Below, piece by piece: positions 6,019 to 6,327 of a stretch of DNA of 6,327 nt. Numbering within the stretch: the first letter of the stretch is position 1; each line of letters begins with the position of its first letter. This stretch comes from an uncultured Collinsella sp. Lineage in GTDB: Bacteria; Actinomycetota; Coriobacteriia; Coriobacteriales; Coriobacteriaceae. The translations under genes and the position numbers were made by a program. Where the stretch lies: the NCBI GenBank assembly GCA_902482185.1, contig CABSZR010000089.1, forward strand, positions 1-6,327, in the 5' to 3' direction. Below the pieces are notes generated by a model that worked only from the letters and a program-made list of their open reading frames with translations, was not told the origin of the DNA and made no database searches.

Positions 6019-6048
6019 GACGTATGCTTGGTGCTAGGCGGCCTTTTT
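6004..6048. terminator. Bidirectional intrinsic terminator between VanZ-like gene and ROK gene
   Basis: AAAAAGGCCGCCTAG (6004-6018) and CTAGGCGGCCTTTTT (6034-6048) form a perfect 15-bp stem with a 15-base loop. The A-tract on one arm and the T-tract on the other give a U-run on either strand, so it can end both convergent transcripts. The VanZ stop codon TAG (6016-6018) is the top of the left arm. Confidence 0.9.
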
Positions 6049-6065
6049 TATTAGAGGGCTTATAT

Positions 6066-6118
6066 AGGGCGTGGTGGCGTCGTTCCGTAGGTTGGATTTG
6101 CCGGGCGCGCCACGCCCT
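6066..6118. repeat. Intergenic inverted repeat, 9-bp arms
   Basis: AGGGCGTGG (6066-6074) is the exact reverse complement of CCACGCCCT (6110-6118), with a 35-base GC-rich interior. It lies 13 bases after the minus-strand ROK stop codon. No U-tract follows on either strand, so it is not a classical terminator. It may be mRNA 3'-end structure or an intergenic repeat unit. Confidence 0.4.
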
Positions 6119-6131
6119 GTGGGTGCGTCTG

Positions 6132-6327
6132 TTACTGAAGCGCCTGAGCGCCCAGGGCCAGGCAGCCCATGATGCCCTGCTTGCCCTCAAGGCTGTTGTT
6201 GACAATATAGGTATCGATGTCGTTGACCTCGGGCGTGACGATGTAGTTGTTGAGCGCCTCGGCCGTCTTGGCGCGCGCGAGCTGCACGATGGGGGTGTGG
6301 TCGCCCACGCCGCCGCCAATGATGATG
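6132..6327 (-). CDS. ROK-family sugar kinase-like protein, C-terminal fragment
   Basis: The reverse strand encodes the last 64 residues of a protein whose N-terminal part lies beyond the right edge. The frame begins with codons at 6326 and ends at TAA (6134-6132). It starts IIIGGGVGDHTPIVQLARAK, the glycine-rich strand-turn and helix typical of the second actin-like domain of ROK proteins. It ends YIVNNSLEGKQGIMGCLALG, matching the usual ROK C-terminal pattern of a short strand, then a helix starting G-(I/V)-x-G-x-x-x-L. ROK proteins are cytoplasmic glucokinases, N-acetyl-sugar kinases or related repressors. The diagnostic N-terminal ATP site and zinc-binding Cys cluster are outside the window, so substrate and class cannot be told. 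It is convergent with the VanZ-like gene and shares its terminator. Confidence 0.72.
   Translation of the reverse strand, partial: IIIGGGVGDHTPIVQLARAKTAEALNNYIVTPEVNDIDTYIVNNSLEGKQGIMGCLALGAQALQ

Noticed and set aside
5993..6319. Minus-strand frame of 108 codons beginning MAAAWATTPP
   Set aside because: It overlaps the ROK fragment in another frame, runs through the terminator hairpin, and is Arg/Ser/Thr-rich. The frame ending at 6132 gives a recognisable ROK C-terminus instead.

Overview
The window reads as two different genomes joined inside one gene. Bases 1 to about 3060 look like a gut Bacteroidales chromosome, possibly Alistipes-like. The promoters there fit the Bacteroidota pattern (TTTG, about 19 bases, TAnnTTTG), start codons lack clear Shine-Dalgarno sites, and ThiD, MiaA and the N-terminal half of Rho are of Bacteroidota type. 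Bases from about 3090 to 6327 look like a GC-rich actinobacterium of the Coriobacteriia, most likely Collinsella-like. Here there are GGAG-type ribosome sites, a sigma70-type TTGCAA/CATAAT promoter, an Ala-rich codon style and an actinobacterial-type Rho C-terminal half. The switch falls in the highly conserved SPIGKGQRG segment just before the Rho Walker A motif, and the reading frame stays open across it. Because gene content and expression signals change together on the two sides, a metagenomic assembly chimera is the most economical explanation.

Left part: the 3' end of thiD (thiamine pyrimidine kinase) is closed by a hairpin terminator. It is followed by a small acidic pRiA4b ORF-3-like gene whose end overlaps miaA (tRNA dimethylallyltransferase) by 8 bases. 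Next come a tRNA-Leu(UAA) gene with its own promoter and terminator, a roughly 250-base spacer, and the rho promoter and gene. MiaA modifies A37 of tRNAs that read codons starting with U, and tRNA-Leu(UAA) belongs to that class, so the miaA/tRNA-Leu neighbourhood is functionally coherent.

Right part: the rho 3' half ends at an intrinsic terminator. After it come a promoter and a roughly 130-base leader, then an unrecognised 466-residue protein with two N-terminal membrane helices and a long acidic Ala-rich tail. Seven bases downstream lies a VanZ-family membrane protein. A perfect 15-bp hairpin that includes the VanZ stop codon separates it from a convergent ROK-family kinase fragment on the minus strand that runs off the right edge.

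I found no CRISPR array, transposase, integrase, rRNA, defence module or clearly new multi-gene system. The most important observation is the chimeric rho. The most biologically open item is the two-helix, acidic-tail protein with its duplicated Trp motif.
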